DNA of 41,577 bases from Sphingomonas sp. Leaf20 (GTDB taxonomy: Bacteria > Pseudomonadota > Alphaproteobacteria > Sphingomonadales > Sphingomonadaceae), in the NCBI RefSeq assembly GCF_001421535.1, contig NZ_LMKN01000010.1:783-42359 (forward strand), in the 5' to 3' direction. The notes beneath the pieces were generated by a model. It ran no database searches and had not been told where the DNA came from. It saw only the letters and a list, made by a program, of their open reading frames with translations. A program made the translations under genes and the position numbers. Below, piece after piece: positions 16,456-25,760 of the stretch (the stretch's first letter is position 1; each line of letters starts with the position of its first letter).

Positions 16456-17406
16456 TTATGCCTTCGCTTCGGCGATGACCGAGGCCAGTGCGCGGGTGGC
16501 AAGCGGGAGCTTGAACGCGTTGTCCTTGGTCGGCGTCGCGCCCTGGAACGCACGCGCGGTCACCGCGGCGGCACCGCGTGGCAGCAGCGCGTCCGCTGCC
16601 TCGACACGCCAGGGGCGGGGGGCCACGCCGCCGAACGCGACGCGCCCGGTACCGTCTGGCTGGATCACCGCCGCCACTGACACCAGCGCGTAGGCGTAGG
16701 ACGCACGATCGCGCACCTTCTCGTAGAAATGCTTGCCACCTAGCGGCTTGGGCAACGTCACCGCGGTGATCAGTTCGCCCTGCTTCAGCACGGTATCCTG
16801 CTGGGGCGTGTCACCCCATAGCCGGTGGAAGTCGGCGATCGCGATCGACCGGCGCTGGCCGGTCGCATCGACCGTCTCGACCACCGCATCCAGCACGCGC
16901 ATCGCCACGGCCATGTCACCCGGGAACGTCGCGATGCAGCTGTCGCTGACGCCGATGACGCCCAACTGGCGCGAGTATCCGCCGATCGCGGCGCAGCCCG
17001 AACCCGGCTTGCGCTTGTTGCACGCCATGTTGGTGTCGTAGAAATACGGGCAGCGCGTGCGCTGGAGCAGATTGCCGGCGGTCGACGCCTTGTTACGCAA
17101 CTGGCCCGATGCCCCCGCGACGATCGCGCGCGTCAGCACGCCGTAATCGCGCATAACCCGCTCGTCGGCGGCGAGGTTAGTGTTGGTCACCAGTGCGCCG
17201 ATGCGCAGCCCGCCTTCACGCGTCGCCTCGATCTTGTCGAAACCGAGATCCTGCACGTCGACGAGATGCGTCGGCGTCTCGACCTCGATCTTCATCAGGT
17301 CGAGCAGGTTGGTCCCGCCGGCGATGAACTTGGCCGCCGGGTTGCCGGCGACCGCGCGCGCCGCGGCGCTCGCATCCTTCGCGCGCTCATAGGTGAAAGC
17401 TCTCAT
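16456..17406 (-). CDS. paoB: FAD and [4Fe-4S] subunit PaoB
   Basis: A 316-residue FAD-binding subunit of the CO-dehydrogenase/xanthine-oxidase medium chain family. The FAD pyrophosphate loop is [11 protein letters not shown] (28-38), with a second flavin segment near [14 protein letters not shown] cysteine-rich insertion with C119, C129, C138 and C157 ([21 protein letters not shown]) matches the extra [4Fe-4S] cluster known from E. coli PaoB. This separates the Pao type from ordinary xanthine dehydrogenases. Its ATG overlaps the PaoA stop by 4 bases. Confidence 0.92.
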   Translation of the reverse strand: MRAFTYERAKDASAAARAVAGNPAAKFIAGGTNLLDLMKIEVETPTHLVDVQDLGFDKIEATREGGLRIGALVTNTNLAADERVMRDYGVLTRAIVAGASGQLRNKASTAGNLLQRTRCPYFYDTNMACNKRKPGSGCAAIGGYSRQLGVIGVSDSCIATFPGDMAVAMRVLDAVVETVDATGQRRSIAIADFHRLWGDTPQQDTVLKQGELITAVTLPKPLGGKHFYEKVRDRASYAYALVSVAAVIQPDGTGRVAFGGVAPRPWRVEAADALLPRGAAAVTARAFQGATPTKDNAFKLPLATRALASVIAEAKA

Positions 17407-18050
17407 GCTTTTGCTCCCGCGACTTCGGCCATGGCCTCGGCGATGTTGGAATAGGCACCGCAGCGGCAGATGTTGCCGCTCATGCGCTCGCGCATCTCGA
17501 CGTTCGTCGCGGTCGGCTTGGTCATCAGGTCGCCCTGCGCATGGCTGGGCACGCCACGCTTGATCTCGTCGAGGACCGCGACGGCCGAGCAGATCTGACC
17601 CGGCGTGCAATAGCCGCATTGATAGCCGTCATGCTTGATGAAGGCCGCCTGCATCGGGTGCAGCTTGTCCGGCGTGCCGAGGCCCTCGATCGTCGTGATC
17701 TCGTCGCCTTCGTGCATCACCGCGAGGCTCAGGCAGGAATTGATGCGGACCCCATCGACCATCACGGTGCAGGCGCCGCACTGGCCATGATCGCAGCCCT
17801 TCTTGGTGCCCGTCAGGTGCAGGTGTTCGCGCAGCGCGTCGAGCAGGGTCGTCCGCGGATCGAGGCTGAGCTCGCGCTTCTCACCATTGACCTTGAACCG
17901 CACCGGCATGGTCGGCGTGGCGCTAGCCTGGGGCGGCGTCGTCGCGACGGCGCCGGCCGGCGATGCGGCGATCACGGCTGTCGCCGCGCTGCCCGCGAGG
18001 AGCCCACGGCGCGAAAGCTCTACTTCAGATATGCTGGGCATGGGCTTCAT
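17403..18050 (-). CDS. paoA: [2Fe-2S] subunit PaoA with Tat signal
   Basis: A 215-residue iron-sulfur subunit carrying two [2Fe-2S] clusters: C86, C91, C94 and C106 ([11 protein letters not shown]), then C145, C148, C195 and C197 ([15 protein letters not shown]). The N-terminus has a twin-arginine signal, [16 protein letters not shown], followed by an Ala-rich stretch, so the assembled trimer is exported folded through Tat to the periplasm. Its start lies 26 bases inside the XdhC-like gene, an overlap that couples chaperone and enzyme translation. The upstream GAGAG is a modest ribosome site; an ATG three codons later is possible. Confidence 0.93.
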   Translation of the reverse strand: MKPMPSISEVELSRRGLLAGSAATAVIAASPAGAVATTPPQASATPTMPVRFKVNGEKRELSLDPRTTLLDALREHLHLTGTKKGCDHGQCGACTVMVDGVRINSCLSLAVMHEGDEITTIEGLGTPDKLHPMQAAFIKHDGYQCGYCTPGQICSAVAVLDEIKRGVPSHAQGDLMTKPTATNVEMRERMSGNICRCGAYSNIAEAMAEVAGAKA

Positions 18051-19143
18051 CTCTCTTGCTGCCGTACCGCGCGTCCGCGGTAACTGTCTGATCTACATCA
18101 ACGATTGTCTCGGACTGTAACGCGTCGCCGTGCCGTTTGGAGCGTGCATGATGTTCAATGAAACCATGAGGATGGCTCATGGCCCAACTCTCCGGGCGAG
18201 GCTTTTCGAGCGCCGTTGTCGCTTCATAGGCCTGGACCAATTGCGCCATGATCGAGAGCGCTAGCGTCTGGGGATCGCGTGTCGCCTTGATCAGACCGAC
18301 GGGGCCGACAACCCGCGCGATATCATCGCGCTCCGCCCATGCTTCCAGAAGGCGCCGCTGACGCTCGATATGCGTTTTCATGCTGCCCATCGCGCCGATG
18401 AAGAACGGGCGTTGCTCCAGGACCTGGAGCAGGAGTGGCGTCTCCCAGTCGTGATCGTGGAACAGCGTCACGACCGCGGTCCAGGGATCGATCGCCAATC
18501 CGTCCACGCGGCCGACGAACCGGAGAAGATCCGCGGATCGTCCCTGCCGCCGTGTGTCCTCGACGAGCGAGGCCTGGGGGCTCAACAGCGTGGCGTCGGC
18601 GCCATAGGCGTGGGCGATGTCGAGCATCGCGGCGGGCTCTGCGCCATGTCCCATGACGACCAGCCGAAGGACCGGATCGTGACGTACGCTGAAAATCGTA
18701 TCGAGCCACCGCGTGCGATCACCGTCGCGAGACCAAGCGGCAATGATAGTCCCGTCGAGCGAGAGGTGGAGCACGACCGGCTCGCGCCGTTCCAGAATGG
18801 CGATGGCGCGATCGATCTGCCGACGATCCGGTGTCGGCGTGAACAGCAGGTCGATGCCCCCGCCGCAGGGCAGCCGAATGTCGATGTAGCGCGAACCGTC
18901 GCCATAGCGCACGTGACGTGCGCGCCCTTCGGCAAGGGCCTCCTGCGCCTCTGCGATCACGGCGGCTTCCACGCACCCACCGGAAAACGAGCCCAGCGAC
19001 CGTCCGCTTTCGGCCACCGCCATATGCTCGCCCGGCGCGCGGGCCGCGCTGCCGGTGACGTCGGTCAGCGTCACCAGCGCGGCCCGCTCTCCCCGTTCGT
19101 CACAGTCGCGCAGGAAGCGCAGGATCGCCAGCGCCTGCTTCAT
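18025..19143 (-). CDS. XdhC/PaoD-type molybdenum cofactor chaperone
   Basis: A 372-residue XdhC/CoxI family protein. These bind and sulfurate or cytosine-modify the molybdenum cofactor and insert it into the partner enzyme. Seen here are the N-terminal domain with SLGSFSGGCVEAAV (cofactor-binding cysteine) and the C-terminal Rossmann-like domain with RLVVMGHGAEPAAMLDIA, then AMGSMKTHIERQRRL and VGPVGLIKATRDPQTLALSIMAQLV. It is longer than E. coli PaoD (about 318 residues) because of a tail that runs past ALEKPRPESW into the PaoA start region. Its ATG overlaps the upstream MFS stop by 4 bases. It most likely serves both PaoC copies. Confidence 0.9.
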   Translation of the reverse strand: MKQALAILRFLRDCDERGERAALVTLTDVTGSAARAPGEHMAVAESGRSLGSFSGGCVEAAVIAEAQEALAEGRARHVRYGDGSRYIDIRLPCGGGIDLLFTPTPDRRQIDRAIAILERREPVVLHLSLDGTIIAAWSRDGDRTRWLDTIFSVRHDPVLRLVVMGHGAEPAAMLDIAHAYGADATLLSPQASLVEDTRRQGRSADLLRFVGRVDGLAIDPWTAVVTLFHDHDWETPLLLQVLEQRPFFIGAMGSMKTHIERQRRLLEAWAERDDIARVVGPVGLIKATRDPQTLALSIMAQLVQAYEATTALEKPRPESWAMSHPHGFIEHHARSKRHGDALQSETIVDVDQTVTADARYGSKRDEAHAQHI

Positions 19144-20372
19144 GCCGCTACGGCTTGGGCAGGGGCGGCGGGGCGACGATCGGCTCGGCCGATCGCGACC
19201 GCGGCGAGTGCTGCAATCGCAAGAAGGCCGGCGCTGGCGAGAAACTCGGCGCGCGGACCCGCTGCATCGAAGACAATGCCGCCCATCGTCGCGCCCAGCG
19301 TAATCGCGAGCTGCACGATCGCCACCATCAGCCCGCCGCCAGCCTCGGCCTCGTCGGGCACCGTGCGCGCCAGCCATGTCCACCACGCCACCGGCGCGGA
19401 CGTGCCTGCGAAACCCCAAACCGCAAGCAATATTCCGACCGCCACGACGGACGTACCAAGCACCGTCAGTGCCGCCGCCGTTGCCGCCATCAACGCTGGC
19501 AGCACGGCAAGGGTGAGGAACAGGCCCCCGTTCAGCACCCGCCCGATCAGGACGGTGCCGATGAATCCGGATACGCCGAGAATGAGCAGCATGATCGACA
19601 GCATGGCCGGCGAGACATGCGTCACCTGCTCGAGGAACGGGCGGAGATAGGTGAACAGCGCGAACTGCCCGACGAACAGCATCGCGACGGTCAGCAGGCC
19701 GAATACCACGGGCGGCCGGCGCAGCAGGGCGAACATGCCGCGGGCGCTCTGTCGTTCTGCAACCGGAAGCGGTGGCAGCGTCAGCGCCTGCCAGATCACG
19801 GCCGCGACGGCGACCGGTACCACGCAGAAGAATGCGCCGCGCCACCCGATCAGGCTGCCGACGAAACTGCCCAGCGGCGCCGCGAGCACGGTGGCCAGTG
19901 CATTGCCGCCACTGATGACCGCGAGCGCTTTGGGGACCGCGTGGCTCGGCACCAGTCGCATGGCGATCGCAGCCGACATCGACCAGAACCCGCCGATGGC
20001 GATACCGAGCAGCGCGCGGCCGGCCATGAAGACCAGATAGGTCGGCGCAAACGCGACGATGGCACCGGAGACCACCAGCATGCTGGTCAGGACGAGCAGC
20101 ACGATCCGACGGTCCGTTTTCCCCAGTACGGAGGACAGCGACAGGCTAGTGATGACCGCGAACAGCCCGGATATGGAAATCGCCTGTCCGGCCTTGCCCT
20201 CGGTCAGATTCAGCGTGTGTGCGATCGGGCTCAGCAGGCTGACCGGCATGAACTCGGACGCGATCAGCACGAAGCTGCACAGTGCCATTGCATATACCGC
20301 GCCCCAGCGGGCGGGCCGATCGTCGATGCGCGCGGCATCCGTGTCCGCAACCGCGGCGATGGGACTTGCCAT
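19140..20372 (-). CDS. MFS exporter related to NepI
   Basis: A 410-residue 12-helix major facilitator. It resembles E. coli NepI, a purine ribonucleoside exporter, over its length: LIASEFMPVSLLSPIAHTL in helix 1, GRALLGIAIGGFWSMSAAIAMRLVP at helices 4-5, and PVAWWTWLARTVPDEAEAGGGL in the second half. This likeness is from recall of the family, not a search. AGGAG precedes the ATG. It is the first gene of the pao operon, with the XdhC gene overlapping its stop. Export of an oxidised product or of an N-heterocycle is plausible; purine export is not proven. Confidence 0.83.
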   Translation of the reverse strand: MASPIAAVADTDAARIDDRPARWGAVYAMALCSFVLIASEFMPVSLLSPIAHTLNLTEGKAGQAISISGLFAVITSLSLSSVLGKTDRRIVLLVLTSMLVVSGAIVAFAPTYLVFMAGRALLGIAIGGFWSMSAAIAMRLVPSHAVPKALAVISGGNALATVLAAPLGSFVGSLIGWRGAFFCVVPVAVAAVIWQALTLPPLPVAERQSARGMFALLRRPPVVFGLLTVAMLFVGQFALFTYLRPFLEQVTHVSPAMLSIMLLILGVSGFIGTVLIGRVLNGGLFLTLAVLPALMAATAAALTVLGTSVVAVGILLAVWGFAGTSAPVAWWTWLARTVPDEAEAGGGLMVAIVQLAITLGATMGGIVFDAAGPRAEFLASAGLLAIAALAAVAIGRADRRPAAPAQAVAA

Positions 20373-20528
20373 GATGGCTCTCCTGATTGTGCCAAATGCG
20401 CCCGGACCCGTCGTGGAGGGGGATCGCGACGGATCCGGGCGCTCGTGCCGTGCCGGTTCGGGGACGAACGGTTGGCTGCGAAGAATGCTAATTTAGGGAA
20501 GGACGATCCGACCGACAATTCAGCCAGA

Positions 20529-20555
20529 CGTTGATGCCTTGGTGAGCGCTGCTCA
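20529..20555. promoter_or_regulatory. Shared palindromic element, copy B
   Basis: CGTTGATGCC at 20529-20538 is followed by TGAGC-GCT-GCTCA at 20543-20555. It matches the element at 9908-9934 in 23 of 27 bases. It lies 157 bases upstream of the NepI-like gene that heads the pao operon, almost the same distance as copy A from its MFS gene, though read on the opposite strand relative to that gene. Confidence 0.5.
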
Positions 20556-20582
20556 TGCACACGCCCGTAAAACCGCGAACCG

Positions 20583-21278
20583 TCAGGCTGGAGTGACCCG
20601 GTACCGAAGCCAGACGGTCCCGCCGTCCATGACGTCATGACTCATCAACGCCAGAGTATCGATCGGCAACCGTTCCGAAGCCGCCGTGCCGGAGCCTTCG
20701 AAAACGGCCGGAGCGCCCGATGCCCCGTCGATCGCAGGCACGAGCATCAGGCTGATCTCGTCGATGAGGCCGGCACGGAGAAAGCCGCCGTTGAGGTGAC
20801 CGCCGCCTTCGAGGAGCAGGCGGTCGATCCCCAGTTCGGTATTCAGAATTTCTACGACCTCGTGCGGGTCGAGGTCGGTCTCGCCGGCAAAGACATAGCC
20901 GACGCCGTCCTCGCGCAGTCCCGCGAGATGCGCGTCCGATACCGCCTTGGTTAGCACGACCACGATAGGATCGCCGCTTACATCGCTACGCCCCCACGCG
21001 ATCTTGCCATGAGCGTCCAACACGATGCCATACGCTTCCGCCGCGTGGTTCGGGAGCCAGGCGGTACGGAGAAAGCTCGCCTCCGGCTGGTCCGGATACG
21101 CGTCGCGCTTGGCGAACTCTTGGCCGGTGACACGGCCGACGAGCCATGACCCGCCTCCGAGCCTGTCATGCAGGTCCTCGTAAATATCATGCGAATGCGC
21201 GCCGCTTGGCGTCCAGCGTTCAGGCAGGATCCTGCCGTCGATGCTGCTGGCCATGTGACAGATGATATGCGGCTTCAT
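20583..21278 (-). CDS. RibD C-terminal / dihydrofolate reductase-like protein
   Basis: A 231-residue stand-alone reductase of the RibD C-terminal family, which shares the dihydrofolate reductase fold and uses NADPH. The opening HIICHMASSIDGRILPERW is the substrate-binding start of the family. WLVGRVTGQEF follows, and later the nucleotide-loop segment DRLLLEGGGHLNGGFLRAGLIDEISLMLVPAIDG. It lacks the deaminase half of RibD, so riboflavin synthesis is not implied; many such proteins are of unknown substrate. No strong ribosome site is seen. It may be cotranscribed with nothing; the shared palindrome lies just past its stop. Confidence 0.85.
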   Translation of the reverse strand: MKPHIICHMASSIDGRILPERWTPSGAHSHDIYEDLHDRLGGGSWLVGRVTGQEFAKRDAYPDQPEASFLRTAWLPNHAAEAYGIVLDAHGKIAWGRSDVSGDPIVVVLTKAVSDAHLAGLREDGVGYVFAGETDLDPHEVVEILNTELGIDRLLLEGGGHLNGGFLRAGLIDEISLMLVPAIDGASGAPAVFEGSGTAASERLPIDTLALMSHDVMDGGTVWLRYRVTPA

Positions 21279-21457
21279 GTACGGGAATCCCGGGCTTGTC
21301 TTTAAATCTAGTCACGAGGAACGACCGCAGCGGCCTGTCGGCCCAATGAGGCTACTGCACCGGATCGGTGAGGGGATTTCATGGAAGCGGCATCGACCGA
21401 CTTCGTTCTGAACCATATCCGCGGCGATCGAGCCGCTTCAGCGCGAAGGAAATCGAG

Positions 21458-22240
21458 ATGGCCGACCAGAACCAGAATTACGCAGGCAAGATCGCCTTCG
21501 TCACCGGCGCCGCCAATGGAATCGGGCGCACCACTGCCATCGCCTTCGCCGAGGCTGGTGCACATGTCGCCGTCGTTGATCTGAACGGAGACGGCGTTGC
21601 CGAGGTCGTCGCGGCGATCGAGGCAGCGGGGGGCAGCGCGGTCGGGATCACCTGCGACGTCTCGAAGAGCGAGGACGTTCGTACCGCGCTCGACAAGACG
21701 GTCGAGGCCTTTGGCGGCATCGACATCGCGTTCAACAACGCCGGTATCGAGCAGCAGCAGATCCCGCTGGCGGACCTCAGCGAGGAGGATTTCGACCGCA
21801 TGACCGCGATCGATCTGCGCGGCGTGTTCCTCTGCATGAAATACCAGATTCCGCTGATGCAGAAGCGGGGCGGCGGCGCGATCGTCAACACCTCGTCGGG
21901 CGCAGGCGTCGTCGGAATTGCAGGGCAGGCCGGGTACGTTGCCGTCAAGCACGGCGTGATCGGAATGAGCAAGTCGGCTGCGCTCGAATATATCGGCGAC
22001 AATGTCCGCGTGAACGTCATCTGCCCCGGCATCATCGAAACGCCGATGATCACCGACCGGGTGTCTGGCGGTACCGAGGAAGGCCAGAAGAAGATGATCG
22101 CGCAGGAGCCGATCGGCCGCATGGGCAAGCCCGAGGAGATCGCCGCCGCGGTGCTCTACATTTGCTCCGACTCGGCTGCGTTCATGGTCGGTCATGCGAT
22201 GGTCGTGGATGGTGGACAGACGGTCGGTCTTGGCGGTTGA
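21458..22240 (+). CDS. SDR-family oxidoreductase
   Basis: A classical short-chain dehydrogenase of 260 residues. It has the cofactor motif TGAANGIG (16-23), D40 after the second strand (VAVVDLNG) favouring NAD, NNAG at 92-95, Ser in NTSSG, and Y159 and K163 in YVAVK. The ending [10 protein letters not shown] is typical of the glucose 1-dehydrogenase/FabG-like branch. The start at 21458 is set by AAGGAA; the frame extends upstream to 21368 without one. The thioesterase gene follows 125 bases later on the same strand. Confidence 0.87.
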   Translation: MADQNQNYAGKIAFVTGAANGIGRTTAIAFAEAGAHVAVVDLNGDGVAEVVAAIEAAGGSAVGITCDVSKSEDVRTALDKTVEAFGGIDIAFNNAGIEQQQIPLADLSEEDFDRMTAIDLRGVFLCMKYQIPLMQKRGGGAIVNTSSGAGVVGIAGQAGYVAVKHGVIGMSKSAALEYIGDNVRVNVICPGIIETPMITDRVSGGTEEGQKKMIAQEPIGRMGKPEEIAAAVLYICSDSAAFMVGHAMVVDGGQTVGLGG

Positions 22241-22364
22241 TCAGGTACTGGCAGCGCGCGCAGCGGCCAGTCGTGGCGCCGCTGCCTCGTTCCGAGCGCC
22301 TGGAAATCGTTGAGATCCAGTCGTTGCCTCTGCTTTACCAAGAACCGCTATGTGAGATCGACCC

Positions 22365-22850
22365 ATGACGACTGACCTTCCGATCACTCCTGACGGGCTT
22401 GCCCAGGTTCGCGCGATGCTGGCGACCGGGCGGCAGCCTCCGCTCGGGGAAAAGCTCGGCATCTCGCTGGTCGAGGTCGAATACGGGCATGCCGTCTTCG
22501 AAGCCACGCCGGACGGCACGTCCTACAATCCGATGGGAACGGTGCACGGCGGGTATATCTCGGCAATCCTCGACAGTGCCTGCGGCATCGCTGCGCACAC
22601 CGGGTTGAAACCGGGCTTCGGCTATACGACGCTGGAGTTGAAGGTGTCGTTTCTACGCCCGCTGAACGATTCCAGCGGGAAGATCCGGGCGGTCGGACGC
22701 CTTGTGTCGATGGGCGGTCGCGCCGCATTTTCGGAGGCGACCCTGGTCAACGAGAAGGGGCAGCTCTGCGCGACGGCGACGTCGACGCTGCTCGTCTTCG
22801 AACTTCGACCACGAAAAGCGGTAGCAAATCCGGCTGATGGCGCCTCCTAA
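22365..22850 (+). CDS. PaaI-family hotdog thioesterase
   Basis: A 161-residue hotdog-fold protein of the PaaI/YdiI acyl-CoA thioesterase family. The signature is NPMGTVHGGYISAILDSACG with HGG at 61-63 and the likely catalytic D70, followed by YTTLELKVSFLRPL. These enzymes release CoA from aromatic or fatty acyl thioesters in the cytoplasm. Its stop overlaps the end of the convergent GH43 gene by 4 bases, so the two transcripts run into each other. The ribosome site is weak (GTGAGATC). Confidence 0.88.
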   Translation: MTTDLPITPDGLAQVRAMLATGRQPPLGEKLGISLVEVEYGHAVFEATPDGTSYNPMGTVHGGYISAILDSACGIAAHTGLKPGFGYTTLELKVSFLRPLNDSSGKIRAVGRLVSMGGRAAFSEATLVNEKGQLCATATSTLLVFELRPRKAVANPADGAS

Positions 22851-23929
22851 GAGCCTGGCCTCGCTTTAGTCGCCACCGGCAGGCGTCGGGCCGTCACGCC
22901 GCCCTGGGTCAGAACGACCGGCGCTATGCTGCCGTCTTTACGGAAATGCATCCGCTCGATCGCGACCTGACGATGATTGCCGTTCGTCTCACCCAGGGGA
23001 CGTCGGTGATAGACGATATACCAATCATCCGTTCCAGGGATGCAGACAGCGGAATGATGCCCCGCGCCGCGAGCGACGCGCGCGTCCTGCTCGAGAATCT
23101 TGCCGCGCGGTGTGAACGGTCCGAGAGGGTTGGAAGCCGTAGCGTAGGCGACGCTGTACAGCGGTCCCGTCCACTCGCCTTCCGACCACATCAGGTAATA
23201 GATTCCGCGCCGCTTCAGCATGAACGGTCCCTCGACATAGTCGGCGGAGGGGGTGATCGCCTTGTACGTCTCGCCGTCCGCGAACGGGGTGAGGCTGGTG
23301 AGGTCTCGCGACAGCTTCACAACGTTGCAGTGTTTCCAGCCGCCATAATACAGGTAGCAGGTTCCATCGTCGTCGCGGAACACCATCTGGTCGATCGGCT
23401 GCGCGCCGTTGACGATGCTGCCGATCAGGGGTTTGCCGATCGCGTCGCGGAACGGGCCTTCCGGGCGGTCGCTGACCGCCACGCCGATTCCGCCGCGCTG
23501 TCGGTCGGTCTTGATGTCGTTCGCGCCGAAGAACAGGAAATAGCGGCCATCCTGCTCGATCGCCGAAGGGGCCCACACCGCATAGGCCGCCCAGTCGACG
23601 TCCTTGACGTCGAGGACGCGCGGATGGCGGGTCCAGGATACCAGGTCTGGCGAGGAGAACGCGTCGAGAAACGTCTGTCGCAGAAACGGGCTCCATATCG
23701 TCGGCGAGGCGCGTTCATGGGTTTGCCAACGGGTGAACCGGCTGGGCGGGGCGGGGACGGGCCCGTCGGCGGAATAGGTCGGATAGATCCAGTATCGATC
23801 GCCGAAAATGCGGATCTCCGGATCGGCGGACCAGCCCGGCAGAACGGGATTGGCTGCCCACGCAGTCCTCGAAGTGGCAGCGCCAACGGCGAGTCCCGCC
23901 AACAGCATTCGTCGATCGATCAAAGGCAT
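22847..23929 (-). CDS. Secreted GH43-family glycoside hydrolase
   Basis: A 360-residue five-bladed propeller glycosidase with an N-terminal signal (MPLIDRRMLLAGLAVGAATS, with an RR pair that could allow Tat export). GH43 residues can be read: base D36 in GWSADPEIRIFGDRYWIYPT, WAP at 119-121, pKa-modulating D180 in QPIDQMVF, and general acid E233 in YVEGPFMLKRRG. GAGHHSAV near residue 290 fits the GH43 histidine that binds a central ion. Substrates of the family are arabinan, xylan and related oligosaccharides; which applies is not visible. No neighbouring TonB receptor or sugar transporter supports a full utilisation locus. Confidence 0.88.
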   Translation of the reverse strand: MPLIDRRMLLAGLAVGAATSRTAWAANPVLPGWSADPEIRIFGDRYWIYPTYSADGPVPAPPSRFTRWQTHERASPTIWSPFLRQTFLDAFSSPDLVSWTRHPRVLDVKDVDWAAYAVWAPSAIEQDGRYFLFFGANDIKTDRQRGGIGVAVSDRPEGPFRDAIGKPLIGSIVNGAQPIDQMVFRDDDGTCYLYYGGWKHCNVVKLSRDLTSLTPFADGETYKAITPSADYVEGPFMLKRRGIYYLMWSEGEWTGPLYSVAYATASNPLGPFTPRGKILEQDARVARGAGHHSAVCIPGTDDWYIVYHRRPLGETNGNHRQVAIERMHFRKDGSIAPVVLTQGGVTARRLPVATKARPGS

Positions 23930-24216
23930 TACTGGGTCCGTTGCAGTTTGGACGGGTGTGCTTTGAAACGGTATTCGCCGTATTTAACGCGAATGACCAG
24001 CGTGTCATCCAGACAATCTCCCGGATTTGTCGACCAATCGATCGCGGAGTCGCGTTGGATGCTGATGGTTCGGATTGATGAAATCTGTTCATCGAAGCAT
24101 CAACCAGATAGCGGGTAATTTAGCCTGCCGCGTGTCCCATATTCCGTCTGCAACGTAAGCACACCGAGGTCGGCGTATCGCCGCCCCGATCAATTGCTGA
24201 AATGGAGGGCAGTGAA

Positions 24217-24963
24217 ATGACTGACCGTATCAAAGATAAGGTCGTCGTGATTACCGGCGCCTCGAGCGGCCTCGGCGAGGCGGCGGCACGGCATCTGGCG
24301 GCGTGCGGCGCGACGGTCGTGCTCGGCGCGCGCCGTACAGGTCGCCTCGAAACGCTCGTCGCAGAGATCGTGGCGGCGGGCGGACAGGCTCTGGCTGTGC
24401 AGACCGACGTTACCGACCGTGCAGCGGTCGCCAACCTCGTCGACACCGCCGTACAGCGCTTTGGCGGGATCGACGTCCTCATCAACAATGCCGGGATTAT
24501 GCCCCTGTCGGCTTTGGAAAGCCTCAAGGTGGATGAATGGGACCGCATGGTCGACGTCAACATCAAGGGCGTGCTGTACGGAATCGCGGCCGCGCTGCCG
24601 CATATGAAGGCGCAGAAATCGGGCCAGGTGATCACGACCTCTTCCGTTGCCGGCCACGTCGTCTTCCCAGCATCGGCGGTCTATTCCGGCACGAAGTTCG
24701 CGGTCCGCGCCATCTGCGAAGGCTTCCGTCAGGAAGTGAAGGACTACAACATCCGGACCACTATCCTGTGCCCCGGCGCGGTGAAGACCGAGTTGCTCGA
24801 GCAGATCTCGGACGAGGGCGTCCGCTCCGCAAACAGCGATTATGTCGGCAAGGTCGGTATCTCAGCCGACAGCTTTGCCAGGATGGTGGCGTTTGCGATC
24901 AGTCAGCCCGATGATGTCGACGTCAACGAGATCATCTTCCGCCCGACTGCGCAGCAATTATGA
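24217..24963 (+). CDS. SDR-family oxidoreductase (YdfG/serine dehydrogenase-like)
   Basis: A 248-residue short-chain dehydrogenase: TGASSGLG (13-20), R39-R40 after the second strand (LGARRTGRL), indicating NADP preference, NNAG at 90-93, TSSVAG, and Y156 with K160 in YSGTK. The ending [12 protein letters not shown], without the usual DGG, is typical of the YdfG-like NADP-dependent branch acting on hydroxy acids and aldehydes. A strong GGAGG 8 bases upstream sets the start at 24217. The cupin gene follows 59 bases later on the same strand and is probably cotranscribed. Confidence 0.88.
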   Translation: MTDRIKDKVVVITGASSGLGEAAARHLAACGATVVLGARRTGRLETLVAEIVAAGGQALAVQTDVTDRAAVANLVDTAVQRFGGIDVLINNAGIMPLSALESLKVDEWDRMVDVNIKGVLYGIAAALPHMKAQKSGQVITTSSVAGHVVFPASAVYSGTKFAVRAICEGFRQEVKDYNIRTTILCPGAVKTELLEQISDEGVRSANSDYVGKVGISADSFARMVAFAISQPDDVDVNEIIFRPTAQQL

Positions 24964-25022
24964 TTTTTGGCTTCACAGCAGAGGGCCACCGCAGCGTTGC
25001 GCACTGTTTATCGAGGACGATG

Positions 25023-25511
25023 ATGATCAGAGTTCTGACAATTTCGGCAATTCTCCTGGCGTCCAACGGCGTCGCACACGCACAGCAAGGAAAGAGCAAG
25101 ATGGATATATCCCGCAAGGCAGACCTGAAGACGGTCCCCGGCCCCGACGCGTATTTCACCGGCAAGGTCACGATCACCGGACAATTCCAGCGGCCCGAGC
25201 CGTCGCGCGTCGGCGGTGCCGTGGTCCATTTCGAGCCGGGCGCACGCACCGCCTGGCATACCCACCCGGCCGGGCAGACGCTCATCGTCACCGAAGGTGT
25301 CGGCTGGACGCAGGTCGAGGGCGGACCGAAGCTCGAATTCCATGCGGGCGACCAGCTCTGGTGCCCCCCTGAACACAAGCACTGGCATGGCGCGACCGCG
25401 CATGACGCCATGACTCACATCGCCATCCAGGAATCTGTGAATGGCACACCCGTAACCTGGATGGAAAAGGTGAGCGACGAGCAATATCTCGCGCCGTTGG
25501 CGAAGGGCTGA
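25023..25511 (+). CDS. Exported single-cupin protein
   Basis: A 162-residue protein with a signal peptide (MIRVLTISAILLASNGVAHA) and one cupin barrel. Metal ligands are suggested by H79 and H81 in AWHTHPAGQ, then Q85, and the histidine cluster CPPEHKHWHGA (118-122). The family includes manganese-dependent hydroxynitrile lyases and quercetinase-like proteins, usually encoded beside SDR and tautomerase or decarboxylase-type genes, as here. The ATG at 25023 and the one at 25020 are both usable with GAGG upstream. The remnant of a tautomerase gene begins immediately after the stop. Confidence 0.85.
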   Translation: MIRVLTISAILLASNGVAHAQQGKSKMDISRKADLKTVPGPDAYFTGKVTITGQFQRPEPSRVGGAVVHFEPGARTAWHTHPAGQTLIVTEGVGWTQVEGGPKLEFHAGDQLWCPPEHKHWHGATAHDAMTHIAIQESVNGTPVTWMEKVSDEQYLAPLAKG

Positions 25512-25760
25512 GTGGTACCGCACGTCATCGTCAAGCTATGGCCGGGCAAGTCGGACGATCAGAAGCCGGCTTGCTGACGCGATCACGGAGAGGGTGACCG
25601 GCATCCTCGGCTATGGCGATGACGCAGTATCGATCGCGTTTGACGAGGTCGTGCGAACGACTGGAGCGAACCGGTCTACAAGGTCGATATTTCGGGTCGA
25701 TGGGAACGATCTCGCCAAGCGACCGGGATACGGCGATCGCCCTCAGGACAGAGGCGCGAC
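25512..25760 (+). pseudogene. Decayed tautomerase-family gene
   Basis: Three frames together give a tautomerase-like protein. Frame one reads PHVIVKLWPGKSDDQK (ATG replaced by GTA), then the frame shifts near 25566 to RLADAITERVTGILGYGDD and AVSIAFDEV. It shifts again to DWSEPVYKVDISGRW, and again to AKRPGYGD. Each part matches the order of the 4-oxalocrotonate tautomerase-like family with the same internal motifs. At least three frameshifts and a lost start codon indicate an inactive gene. It directly follows the cupin gene and may once have belonged to its operon. Confidence 0.8.

Noticed and set aside
18370..20534. Long plus-strand open frames opposite the XdhC-type and NepI-like genes
   Set aside because: Both strands are open because of high GC; the minus-strand genes have clear family motifs and coupled overlaps.
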